A stretch of 15,281 nt of DNA from an uncultured bacterium (GTDB lineage Bacteria > Armatimonadota > UBA5829 > DSUL01). A program made the position numbers and the translations under genes. Location of the stretch: positions 1 through 15,281 of the forward strand of contig CALCJH010000331.1 of the NCBI GenBank assembly GCA_937967775.1. Reading direction: 5' to 3'. Shown piece by piece: positions 6,318 through 14,172 of the stretch (positions are counted from its first letter, which is position 1; every line of letters starts with the position of its first letter). The notes under the pieces are model-generated. The model did no database searches and was not told where the DNA came from. It saw only the letters and a program-made list of their open reading frames with translations.

Positions 6318-8039
6318 ATGCTGGACCTGCTGCAAGAGGCGCTGCGAGATAGCGCGCTCGTGCAAAGCTTCTCTGGAGTCAGGACTTGCTTCGGAGACTC
6401 CAGCCGCATCAGCCCCACCCACGGAGCGCTGGCGGCGGTGTACGGCTACTGCTATGCGCGGGACCTCCCCGAGAAGGATGCCCCGCTCGTGCTCGCGCGG
6501 GATCCGCGTCCCAGCGGGCCTGCCATCACGCAGGCGCTGGTCAGAGGCTTTCTGGCTGCCGGTTGCCGCCGCATTGTGGACCTGGGAGTTATTACCACCC
6601 CTCTGGCGCAGGCTGCCGTGCGTTCGTTCGAGGCAGGGGGTGGGGTCATCGTTACGGCGAGCCACAACCCTCTGTCCGATAACGGCTGGAAATTCTTGAC
6701 AGGATTGGCCGGCCACCGGCCGGGAGACGCTCCGGCCGGCGCCCTGCTGTCCGCTCCCCGGATGGAGCGCATTGTGCAGAGCGTGGCAGCCGTCGCCACT
6801 CGGGGTGATGCGTCCGTCAAGCGGGCGATCGAGAGCGTCTCGGGAGAAGAAGCGTTCACAGTGCTTGTTCGGTCAGGATCCCGGCGCGTCCACACCCGGG
6901 CAGTGGATGCCTATCTGGAGACTGTCACGAACGACTGGGGGCTGGACGTCAAAGCCCTAATGCGGCGGCCTATGGGTCCGGTTCTGCTCGATCCGAACGG
7001 CGGTGCGGCGTCAGGAGTGGCAAGCGCGGTCCTGGAAGCGCTTGGCATCCAGGTGTACGAGATGAACGCCGAACTGGGACGTCCTTCTCACCCTATTGAC
7101 ACGGACAGCGTCAACCCCGAAACGGGAGAGCACATTCTCACCCGTGTGGCGCGGGCTGTGCGCTCCTGTGAGGCGCAGTTCGGGGTGGCGTTCGACTACG
7201 ACGCGGACCGGGGCAATGTGGTCCTCCCAGGCGACACCTCCGATGCGGTGGTCGCTCCGCAGGAGATCAGCGCCCTGAATGTGGCGCTGGCGCTCGCGCG
7301 TGTGGAAGCATCGGGCAGGGGTGAACGCCGGATCTGCGTGGTGGCCTCGGACGCCACCTCCGGCCGAGTGGATCAGATCGCGGCTCAGTTCGGTGCGGAA
7401 GTGCACCGGGTCGAGACGGGCGAGGTGAATGTGGTCACCAGGATGCGCCAGCTTTTCGAGGAGGGCGCCCTGGTCCCGGTGGGCGTGGAGGGCCCGAACG
7501 GGGGAACGGTGTTCGCCGGGTCCACCTGCCGTGACGGCGTACTTACGGCTCTCTCCTGCGCGCTGGCGGTGTCCGGAGAGGAGGCCACGCGCATCTGGCG
7601 TGAGAAAAGCGGACATGGTGCGGGAACTTGCGCCCTGGAAGAACTGCTGCAAACCCTTCCGCGCTGGAGCACGCCTGCGGCGCGCGTCGTGCTGGAGAAC
7701 CCGGGACCGCATTCTGAGGTCAAAAAACAGATGGAGGAGCGCTTCCGGAAGGAGATCTGGCCCAGGCTGGCCACACGGTTCCGCGACTACCGTATTCTCA
7801 ACTACGAAGGTACGGAGTGCGTGGAGGTTCGCCGCGGCGACGAGGCGGGAGGGTGGCGCGTGGACCTGCTCCGGAATGGAGAGTGCTGCTTCATTTTCGC
7901 TCGCGGGTCGCGGACAGAGGCCGGTGTATGGCGGGTCATTGCGGATTCGCCGGATTCCGATGAGGCGAGACTGCTTCTGGATGTGGGACAGGATTTGCTG
8001 CGCAGCGTGGAACGCGCGGCGGTTGCCGGGAAAGACTAG
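6318..8039 (+). CDS. Alpha-D-phosphohexomutase (phosphomannomutase/phosphoglucomutase family), divergent
   Basis: This cytoplasmic enzyme should move phosphate between C1 and C6 of a hexose. The four family signatures are present in order in 573 residues. These are phosphoserine loop TASHNP at 113-118 (Ser115), metal loop DYDADR at 293-298 (Asp293, 295, 297), sugar loop VEGPNGG at 390-396, and phosphate-binding loop ARGSRTEAG at 528-536. RDPRPSGP (61-68) and GVITTPLAQA (90-99) are also typical. The protein is longer than the usual 450-460 residues, with extra sequence at about 131-195 and 430-500. The metal loop has Tyr where Gly is common. The sugar loop resembles the EGNGG type rather than GEXSGH, with one added residue, so the substrate cannot be read from sequence. 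I chose ATG 6318 because GGAAAGGA (6304-6311) lies 6 nt before it; an upstream TTG at 6267 has no such site. The stop is 12 bp before the next gene. Confidence 0.92.
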   Translation: MLDLLQEALRDSALVQSFSGVRTCFGDSSRISPTHGALAAVYGYCYARDLPEKDAPLVLARDPRPSGPAITQALVRGFLAAGCRRIVDLGVITTPLAQAAVRSFEAGGGVIVTASHNPLSDNGWKFLTGLAGHRPGDAPAGALLSAPRMERIVQSVAAVATRGDASVKRAIESVSGEEAFTVLVRSGSRRVHTRAVDAYLETVTNDWGLDVKALMRRPMGPVLLDPNGGAASGVASAVLEALGIQVYEMNAELGRPSHPIDTDSVNPETGEHILTRVARAVRSCEAQFGVAFDYDADRGNVVLPGDTSDAVVAPQEISALNVALALARVEASGRGERRICVVASDATSGRVDQIAAQFGAEVHRVETGEVNVVTRMRQLFEEGALVPVGVEGPNGGTVFAGSTCRDGVLTALSCALAVSGEEATRIWREKSGHGAGTCALEELLQTLPRWSTPAARVVLENPGPHSEVKKQMEERFRKEIWPRLATRFRDYRILNYEGTECVEVRRGDEAGGWRVDLLRNGECCFIFARGSRTEAGVWRVIADSPDSDEARLLLDVGQDLLRSVERAAVAGKD

Positions 8040-8051
8040 GGGGATCCGGGT

Positions 8052-9392
8052 ATGAGAAGCTCGATTTATGTCAGTCTGGCCGTCTTTGTTCTGACAGGGG
8101 TGGCAGTCCAGGCAGCGCCGCCGCAGCTGACTCCTGGGGCCGATGAGATCGTCGTGCGGGGGATCGTCACGGAGCCGCCTTCTGGAGGGCGCTTCATCGT
8201 TCGGGCGACAGCCGTCCGGCTGCACGGTCAGAGCACGGACACGCTGCTGGAGCAGCCCGCTCCGAAAGTGGTGACCACAACGGCAAACACCGCCTTTTCC
8301 TTCGTGGATGGCCGGTCTGCCGGGGTCGCGGACGTCGTGGCGGGCGTAGAGGTAGCCGTGGTGGGCAAGAACCTGGGCCGTGGCCAGCCGCTCCCGGCGC
8401 GCGCTGTGGTTCTTTTCACCCCCGAGAGCACTCCTGCTCCTGCGCCGGGTGGACCGGTCTCACCTGGTACCTCGACGCCACCCGCCCCGGGGGCTCCTGC
8501 GGAACCGGAGGATCCCCGAGTCATCCGGCCCGACAGCGCCTTCAGCCGGTGGCGAGATCCCGCCGGGGTGGAATACATCTACCCGAAAGACTGGATGCCT
8601 TCCGCCTCGCCGGGAGCCAATCCCGTGACCTTCCAGAAAGGACCGGTGGCGCTCCACGTGAGGCGTATACCTGTGGAAGCCGGAATGGATCCGCAGGGGA
8701 CGGCCGAATCGGCGCTGCAGTTAGCGCGGTCCGTGGCTTCCGGCAAGGGTTGGCGCTCCGCCGAGGGTCAGTTGACCATTGCCGGCATCCGCTGCAAAAC
8801 CCTTACCATCACGGGCGAGATGCAACCCCGGGACCTGGCGCTTGCGCTGGGAATGGATGAGAAACAGATCCCTGGTCCCACGGACGCCGTAGTGCGCATG
8901 GCGTTTGTTCCCGTGCCGGTCAATTCGGCACGCGAGCCATGGGTTCTTCAGATTGCGATCGGCGGGCCGCAGGCGCGGATGGGAGAGCTGGCTCCGGCTT
9001 TCAACCGGGTGGCTCAGAGTGTGGTCCTGATGCGGCAGGAAGCGCCGGATAGCCCCGGCACGGCGACCCCTATGAGGGCCGCCAACACGGTACAGGTGGA
9101 GAACGCGCTGCGTCAGGTTGGTACCGCCCTGATGATGTACTTTACCGACAACGATGACGTCGTGCCGTCCAACTGGGAAGCGCTGCGGCCTTATCTGTCC
9201 GACCCGAAGCTTTTGAACAACCTGTTGAAGGGATGGCCGAATTACGGAGTGGGGCCAGTGCAGCTTATGGCTCCGGGAACGCGGGTCTCTCAGATGGGCA
9301 ATCCGTCTCAGGTGGTCATTGCTAAGGCGGCCGGTCCCGGGTATGACATCGCCCTGTATGCCGACGGACACGTTGCCCGTGTGCGGCGGTGA
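8052..9392 (+). CDS. Exported three-domain protein: OB-like, PsbP-like and pilin-type C-terminal domain
   Basis: I do not recognise a named family for the whole 446-residue protein. Residues 1-21 are a signal peptide ending VQA. Residues 31-122 are a small beta-barrel with EIVVRGIVTEPPSGGRFIV and GVADVVAGVEVAVVG, similar to DUF5666-type OB domains. Residues 125-155 are a Pro/Ala/Gly linker. Residues 163-328 resemble PsbP/DcrB-like domains (YIYPKDWMPS, then GIRCKTLTITGE, then PAFNRVAQSVVLM). Residues 347-446 resemble the passenger of type II secretion-like pilins: ENALRQVGTALMMYFTDNDD, then EALRPYLSDPKLL, ending YDIALYADGHVARV. The N-terminal pilin methylation helix is absent. The ribosome site GGGGGAT overlaps the stop of the mutase gene 12 bp upstream, pointing to coupled translation. 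It is probably periplasmic. Domain calls are by pattern only. Confidence 0.85.
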   Translation: MRSSIYVSLAVFVLTGVAVQAAPPQLTPGADEIVVRGIVTEPPSGGRFIVRATAVRLHGQSTDTLLEQPAPKVVTTTANTAFSFVDGRSAGVADVVAGVEVAVVGKNLGRGQPLPARAVVLFTPESTPAPAPGGPVSPGTSTPPAPGAPAEPEDPRVIRPDSAFSRWRDPAGVEYIYPKDWMPSASPGANPVTFQKGPVALHVRRIPVEAGMDPQGTAESALQLARSVASGKGWRSAEGQLTIAGIRCKTLTITGEMQPRDLALALGMDEKQIPGPTDAVVRMAFVPVPVNSAREPWVLQIAIGGPQARMGELAPAFNRVAQSVVLMRQEAPDSPGTATPMRAANTVQVENALRQVGTALMMYFTDNDDVVPSNWEALRPYLSDPKLLNNLLKGWPNYGVGPVQLMAPGTRVSQMGNPSQVVIAKAAGPGYDIALYADGHVARVRR

Positions 9393-9398
9393 TCTGTG

Positions 9399-11591
9399 AT
9401 GCGCCGGCGGGCGATTGCTTGTCTGAGCCTGGTTGCACTCTCCTGTAGTATCCTCACCACGCCTCCCGTGCGGGCGGCCGGCGCTCAGGGGCCGCGTGTC
9501 GGCCTCGCTCTTGGTGGCGGTGCGGCAAGGGGTTATGCGCACATCGGAGTGCTGCGCTGGCTGGAGGAGCACCGGATCCCCGTGGATTTCATCGCCGGCA
9601 CAAGTATGGGCGCGCTGGTGGGCGGCGCTTACGCGATGGGCTATTCCCCGGGTGAGATCGTCTCCTTTGCCGAGTCTCTGGACTGGGACACCGCCCTTCA
9701 GCCTGAAGTGCCGTATGCCTCGCTCACGTTCCGGCGCAGGGAGGATCGCCGGGATTATCCGTTCGCGCTGACTTTCGGGCTCCGCGACCGCTTCCGCCTA
9801 CCGACAGGACTCAGCCCCGTCCACGCGGTGGGCATGCTGCTCAGCCGGATCAGCCTGCCTTACGGCGATCTGGACTCGTTCGACAGTCTGCCGGTCCCCT
9901 TCCGCTGCGTGGCGGTGGATATCGAGTCCGGAGAACAGGTTGTGCTGGCCGACGGGCCCCTCTGGCAGGCCCTCAGAGCGTCTATGGCCATTCCCGGTGT
10001 CTTCACCCCAGTGGAGCGCGGCGGCCGGCTGCTGGTGGACGGAGGGCTTCTGAACAACGTCCCGGCAGATGTTGTCCGCCGGATGGGCGCCGATGTGGTT
10101 ATTGCCGTGGACGTCAGCGAGGATCTTGCAGACCGCTCCGCTCTCGACTCCCTGCTGGGACTGGCCAATCAGTCTGTGGCGGTGATGGTGTTGAACAACA
10201 CCCGGGAGATGCTGCGTCACGCCGATCTGGTGTTGGCGCCCGATGTCCGAGCCATATCCGGCGCGGATTACACCCGGATCAGGGAGACAGAGGCCCTCGG
10301 CTATGCCGCGGCCGCGGAGCGGGCTCGTTTTCTGGAGACCCTGTCTCTGGATGAGCAGTCCTGGAAGGACTATCTCCGGGACCGGGAGAGCCGGAAGCGC
10401 CGGGAAATCCCGGAAGCTGAAAACGCCACTGTAGCCGGCCTGCCGGAGCACGAGGCTGCGGACGTGAGCGCCAGACTCCAGAGACTGACCGGGCAGGCTG
10501 TGGACTCTGCGCGGCTGGAGCGGGAGTTGCAAAGGCTGCAGGGGAGCGGGCGTTACGGTATTGTTGGCTATCACGTAGCGCAATCGGCGGATGGCGGGGA
10601 GCTGGTTGTGACGGCTTCCCCGCCCCGGCACGGGCCTCCTTTCCTGAACACTTCCTTTAGAGTGCGCAGCACCCGGCTGACGGACATTCAGATGCTGCTG
10701 GGGACCCGCTTCACAACGTTCGATCGCTTCCGGAGGGGGGATGAGGTGCGCATAGACGCCGGCGTGGGCAGGAACGCGCTGGTGCGGGCGGAATGGTATG
10801 CCCCCCTGAGCCGCAACGGCCTTTTCATAGCGCCACGATTGTCTTATGTCAAATCGGTTCAAGACGTATTCGTGACGGGAAGGCGCGTCTCTGAGCAGCA
10901 GGCGAGGGAAGCAGAGGCAGGCTTCGATCTGGGGTGGCATCCCGGACCGGACTCCGAGATCCGCGTGGGCTACTTCACGGGACACCTGCTTTCGTCCCCG
11001 GCCGCGGGTCTGTTCAAACTGGGTCGGGAAGACGGAGCTGTCCAGGCTCTCAGAGCGCGTCTGGCTTACGACGGGCAAGATGGGCTGGTGCCTGCACGGG
11101 GAGCGAGGTTGGAGCTTCTGGCCGACTGGTATCTGCAAACGCCCGGGGCGCCGGATCCTTATTTCTCGGCGGAGTGGCGCTCCAGCTTCTACCGGCCGGC
11201 AGGCGAGCGCGGAGTGCTGTTCCTGACGGCGTCCGGCGGGAGCTCTTTCGGCCAGAGTGCTCCGGTCTCCCGCCAGTTTACGCTGGGCGGCCCGCTCCGT
11301 CTGGGCGCTTACGGTGTGAACGAGTTGCGCGGCAGTGAATATCTTTTCGGCAGCGTCGGCTACATGCGGCGGGTCGGAAGGTTGCCGCAGTTCGCGGGCG
11401 GCAAGGTCTATGTCGGTGCGTCCGTCGAGTATGGAGCGGCATTCGAGCGTGTGAGTGATGCCGATTTCGCAGCCTGCTTCTCAGCGGGTCTTGTGATGGA
11501 GACCCTGGCGGGGCCGGTGTTCTTCGGAGGAAGCTGGGGAGAAGGAAGCCGCCGGACCGCCTATTTTGCCATTGGCCACCCCTTCCCGTGA
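9399..11591 (+). CDS. Patatin-like phospholipase fused to POTRA and outer-membrane barrel (type Vd, PlpD-like)
   Basis: This is a 730-residue exported lipase that should sit in the outer membrane. Residues 1-27 form a signal peptide (VRA). The patatin domain (about 32-320) has oxyanion loop GGGAARG at 39-45, nucleophile Ser69 in GTSMG (67-71) and catalytic Asp214 in DGG (214-216), so the Ser-Asp dyad is intact. SMAIPGVFTPV and LLVDGGLLNNVP are typical of RssA/NTE-like members. Residues about 345-408 fit one POTRA domain. Residues about 415-730 are alternating beta strands ending in a barrel, with GPLRLGAYGVNELRGSEYLF resembling the conserved Omp85/BamA-type segment; the last residues are GHPFP. 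GTG at 9396 is also possible, but ATG 9399 follows GGTGATC (9389-9395), which matches the 16S tail. The site overlaps the previous stop, 6 bp away, so the two genes are likely co-translated. The lipid substrate is unknown. Confidence 0.95.
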   Translation: MRRRAIACLSLVALSCSILTTPPVRAAGAQGPRVGLALGGGAARGYAHIGVLRWLEEHRIPVDFIAGTSMGALVGGAYAMGYSPGEIVSFAESLDWDTALQPEVPYASLTFRRREDRRDYPFALTFGLRDRFRLPTGLSPVHAVGMLLSRISLPYGDLDSFDSLPVPFRCVAVDIESGEQVVLADGPLWQALRASMAIPGVFTPVERGGRLLVDGGLLNNVPADVVRRMGADVVIAVDVSEDLADRSALDSLLGLANQSVAVMVLNNTREMLRHADLVLAPDVRAISGADYTRIRETEALGYAAAAERARFLETLSLDEQSWKDYLRDRESRKRREIPEAENATVAGLPEHEAADVSARLQRLTGQAVDSARLERELQRLQGSGRYGIVGYHVAQSADGGELVVTASPPRHGPPFLNTSFRVRSTRLTDIQMLLGTRFTTFDRFRRGDEVRIDAGVGRNALVRAEWYAPLSRNGLFIAPRLSYVKSVQDVFVTGRRVSEQQAREAEAGFDLGWHPGPDSEIRVGYFTGHLLSSPAAGLFKLGREDGAVQALRARLAYDGQDGLVPARGARLELLADWYLQTPGAPDPYFSAEWRSSFYRPAGERGVLFLTASGGSSFGQSAPVSRQFTLGGPLRLGAYGVNELRGSEYLFGSVGYMRRVGRLPQFAGGKVYVGASVEYGAAFERVSDADFAACFSAGLVMETLAGPVFFGGSWGEGSRRTAYFAIGHPFP

Positions 11592-11711
11592 GGCGGGCAT
11601 GGAACGGCGCCATCCGGGAGCGAAGTATTAGTTGTTGCCGCAGCAGTCTGATCGCGCGGCTTTGCCGGGAGCCGCCGCTGTGGCTGATGTGCAGGGAAAG
11701 CGGGTACCGCG

Positions 11712-12944
11712 ATGATGGCAGTGTGGCTGGTATCAGCGGTCGCGGGGGGCGTTGCGCTGGCAGTCTTCGTTCCACTGTACTGCGCGCTGCGGCCTGATCT
11801 TCCCCGGCTTCTGCACGGCGCAGTGTTAGGTGCAGCTGCCGGGGCGTCTACAGGCTATCTGCTGGTAGCGGCGGGGGCTTTGCAATGGGTGCTGCCGGGT
11901 GATCCCTCGCCGGGGCCGATGGCCTATGCCGGCTGGATGGCGGGCGGCGCGCTGGCAGGCGCGTATGCGGCTATTGGCGTGGCAGCCGTTCGCCTGGGTC
12001 CGCGCTGGCGGAGGCATGGCGCCAGCCTGGGGCTGTCTCTGGGGCTTTTGACGGGCCTCGTGCTGGTGCTGGCGATCAACCTGCGCATCCCGGGGTTGAC
12101 AGAGTACCTTCCTCCTGCGGTCTCCGTGCTGATCGGGCTTGTGGTGCTGGTGTTCTCCGCTCCTCTGGGTGCGATGGCCGGTTCGCTCGCCGCGCACGAT
12201 CCATCGAAATACTACTTCCCCTCCCGTTGGCGCGTCTTTATCTCCGTTCCCGCAGCCGTCCTTGCTGTGCTGCCTCTCATCGGTGGCCTGAAACTGGTGG
12301 AATCCGGCTTGTATGTGGAGAGCGTGACGGAGATGGCCGAGAGGGCCGATGTTAACGGCCTGCTGTACAAACTCTCTTACGGAGACCGGGGAGATCGTCA
12401 GATGGCGGCCGATGCGCTCGGGCCATTTGCCGGGGATCCACGCGTGCGGGACTCCCTGATTGCCGCGACGGCGGATCCTGAGGAGTTCGTTGCCTGTGCA
12501 GCAGCCCAAGCGCTTGAACAGTGCAGCGGGCCGGAGGTCATCGCGGCGCTGGAGGCGATGCTGCGGCACCCTGCTGTCTCGGTGCGTTACACCGCGGCGT
12601 GGTCGCTGGCCCGGAAGTGCCTCAAGGGCGACACCGCGGCCCGGGAGGCGCTGAAAACCGCGGAACAGGATCCGGATCGCAACGTCCGGGCCGTGGCGCT
12701 CCGGGGGCTACAGAAACTTTACGTGGTGCGCTGCGGGACGTACGGCCTGAAGGCTGGGGCGGACATCGCGCTTAAGTCGCTGCAGCGCCAGGGGCTGGAA
12801 GGCGAGATTGTGCCAGTCAGTTCCGGACGGCGTCAGGCGTATGCGGTCGTCCTCGGAGCCTTTCCGGAAGAGCGTCAGGCGGAGCAGATCGCCCAGCAGG
12901 CGCGCTCTGCCGGGTTTCGCGTGTCCGTCGAAGCGCCCGAGTAA
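11712..12944 (+). CDS. Membrane protein with HEAT repeats and C-terminal SPOR domain
   Basis: This 410-residue protein has three parts. Residues 1-195 hold six likely membrane helices (about 4-25, 33-60, 73-93, 105-125, 135-158, 172-195). Basic loops CALRPDLPR, RLGPRWRRHG and SKYYFPSRWR lie after helices 1, 3 and 5, so the positive-inside rule places both ends outside the cytoplasm. Residues 212-335 are HEAT-like helical repeats (QMAADALGPFAGDPRVRDSL, CAAAQALEQCSGPEVIAALE, VRYTAAWSLARK, NVRAVALRGLQ). Residues 336-408 fit a SPOR domain, KLYVVRCGTYGLKAGADIAL through YAVVLGAFPEERQAEQIAQQ. SPOR domains bind denuded peptidoglycan, often at division sites, which agrees with a periplasmic tail. A second ATG follows directly at 11715; GGGAAAG upstream is a weak ribosome site. 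It lies 120 bp after the lipase gene with no clear promoter. It ends tail to tail, 12 bp from the next gene. Its exact role is unknown. Confidence 0.88.
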   Translation: MMAVWLVSAVAGGVALAVFVPLYCALRPDLPRLLHGAVLGAAAGASTGYLLVAAGALQWVLPGDPSPGPMAYAGWMAGGALAGAYAAIGVAAVRLGPRWRRHGASLGLSLGLLTGLVLVLAINLRIPGLTEYLPPAVSVLIGLVVLVFSAPLGAMAGSLAAHDPSKYYFPSRWRVFISVPAAVLAVLPLIGGLKLVESGLYVESVTEMAERADVNGLLYKLSYGDRGDRQMAADALGPFAGDPRVRDSLIAATADPEEFVACAAAQALEQCSGPEVIAALEAMLRHPAVSVRYTAAWSLARKCLKGDTAAREALKTAEQDPDRNVRAVALRGLQKLYVVRCGTYGLKAGADIALKSLQRQGLEGEIVPVSSGRRQAYAVVLGAFPEERQAEQIAQQARSAGFRVSVEAPE

Positions 12945-12956
12945 ATCCGGGCCATC

Positions 12957-13991
12957 TCAGCGGCCGCCAGCCGGTGGCCTCATTCGCACGGTCGCTGGAG
13001 TGAACTCCGGGCGAAGCCGGTCGAGCTGGATGGCGTGCGTGATCTCACTCGCGATCCAGGCGGGTATCTCTGGGTATTTGTAACTGGTATTGGTGAACAC
13101 CACCAACACGAAGGGAGAGCCGATTGGCAGCTCCACGTAGGCGGCGTCGTGGTTTGTGGAGCTGGTCCATCCCGCCTTGGACCACAGGCCGGACCCCGGC
13201 GGGACGCCGCCTCCGATGCGCCGCGCCTGAATGTCCTTCGGGTCGCCGGGACGCCGCCGGATGTGCTTCAGGATCTCATCGCAGGCCGGGCGGCTGACGG
13301 CTTTCCCGCGCTTGATGATCCAGAGCAGGCGGGCGGTGTCCGCGGCGGTCATCCGGTTACGGTTTTCATAGTTCGGTCCCAGGAACTGCATGTCCCGTCC
13401 GAACGGCGCATCATCCCAGGTCTTCTGGCAGGCATTGATGTCCCGGAACCCGAGGCGCCGGAGATATTTGTTCACGGCCTGGCGCTTCGCGGCAAATTCG
13501 GCCAGTTCCGCCTCCGGCAGCTCCGGCCCGGACTCCGTGCCCGTCAGGAGGTCCAGAATGCGATTGGTTGCAGCGTTGGAGCTGATGCGCAGCATCAGGT
13601 CCAGGTCGCGTAGGACCTCTGGTGTCCGGGCGATGCGCCCGTCTGCGAAGGCCTCCTCGAGAGCCAGGGCGTAGCACAGCTTCACGACGCTGGCGGGGTA
13701 GAACGGGCGGTTCATATTGTAGCCGCCCATTACAGGTTCCCGGTCCTCTTCATCCAAGATGACCGCGATTGCCAGGCCATCAGGGGTCAAACCTGCCTGT
13801 TTGAACTGTCGGCAGGCCCTGTCCGCAACAGACTTTACGTAAGCGGATATCTCCGGCTCCGTGGTGATCTTGCGGAGGGCGGCCCGGGTGGAGTCCGCAG
13901 AGATGCGGACCGGATTGTCTGCGTTCGCAGAGGTTTGCGCCGCTACAAGGACAGCAGCGAATGCAAATGCGGCAAGGCGCGGCTGGAGCAT
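12957..13991 (-). CDS. Exported class A beta-lactamase-fold serine hydrolase
   Basis: This is a 344-residue exported penicillin-interacting-fold enzyme of the beta-lactamase2 type. Residues 1-24 form a signal peptide (LAAFAFAAVLVAAQTSANA). The nucleophile motif is SVVK at 101-104 (Ser101, Lys104) in FYPASVVKLCYALALEEA. The second motif reads SSN at 137-139 in RISSNAATNRILDLL, where SDN is usual. The third is KAG at 272-274 in LWSKAGWTSSTNHDAAYVEL, in place of KTG. I find no ExxLN-type omega loop between SSN and the TAADTARLLWI helix, so the deacylating Glu of true class A beta-lactamases appears to be missing. An esterase, a D,D-peptidase-like enzyme or a slow beta-lactam binder is more likely than a resistance enzyme. 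The ATG at 13991 follows GGGAGA by 9 nt. The frame is open further upstream into cheW, but that stretch is not protein-like. It is transcribed towards the HEAT-SPOR gene. Confidence 0.88.
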   Translation of the reverse strand: MLQPRLAAFAFAAVLVAAQTSANADNPVRISADSTRAALRKITTEPEISAYVKSVADRACRQFKQAGLTPDGLAIAVILDEEDREPVMGGYNMNRPFYPASVVKLCYALALEEAFADGRIARTPEVLRDLDLMLRISSNAATNRILDLLTGTESGPELPEAELAEFAAKRQAVNKYLRRLGFRDINACQKTWDDAPFGRDMQFLGPNYENRNRMTAADTARLLWIIKRGKAVSRPACDEILKHIRRRPGDPKDIQARRIGGGVPPGSGLWSKAGWTSSTNHDAAYVELPIGSPFVLVVFTNTSYKYPEIPAWIASEITHAIQLDRLRPEFTPATVRMRPPAGGR

Positions 13992-14061
13992 CTGGCCTGT
14001 TCTCCCGTTCCTGCTGAGGCTGTTTGCACCGGGTCTGGAATGGTCGCCGGTCAGCACAGGC

Positions 14062-14070
14062 AGTATATCA
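14062..14070 (-). promoter_or_regulatory. Extended -10 promoter candidate for the serine hydrolase
   Basis: On the minus strand the sequence reads TGATATACT. It is a TGn extension followed by TATACT, a five of six match to the -10 consensus. No good -35 is visible, which is normal for extended -10 promoters. The start would be near 14055, giving a leader of about 65 nt before the ATG at 13991. Confidence 0.4.
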
Positions 14071-14107
14071 CCCGTTGGTGTTTGCGGACCGGGGGACAGA
14101 TGCGCTA

Positions 14108-14143
14108 AGACGGCCTCCGCCCCGTCATCGGCGAAGGCCGTCT
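14108..14143 (-). terminator. Hairpin downstream of cheW, possible terminator
   Basis: AGACGGCCT at 14108-14116 and AGGCCGTCT at 14135-14143 form a perfect 9-bp GC-rich stem with an 18-nt loop. It begins 29 bp past the cheW stop on the minus strand. Only two T residues follow the stem (TTAGCG), so a classic U-tract is missing. It may need Rho, or it may protect the 3' end of the cheW message. Confidence 0.45.
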
Positions 14144-14172
14144 CGGGTGTGGGAGGATGATGCAAGCTGTGC

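Noticed and set aside
7011..8225. Minus-strand frame (404 codons) opposite the phosphohexomutase
   Set aside because: It spans a gene boundary on the other strand and has no domain or ribosome site.
8421..8516. Low-complexity Pro/Ala/Gly stretch as a DNA repeat
   Set aside because: It encodes an ordinary interdomain linker; the DNA copies are not regular.
9798..11138. Minus-strand frame (446 codons) opposite the patatin gene
   Set aside because: The composition is Arg/His/Gln-rich with no motif, and the plus-strand protein has intact catalytic motifs throughout.
11592..11711. Small open frame or promoter in the 120-bp gap before the HEAT-SPOR gene
   Set aside because: The only ATG frame of note is 10 codons, and no paired -35/-10 elements or strong hairpin are visible.
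12950..12979. GGCCATC / GGTGGCC pairing between the convergent genes as a bidirectional terminator
   Set aside because: It includes a G-T pair, lies partly inside the hydrolase coding region, and no T-tract follows on either strand.
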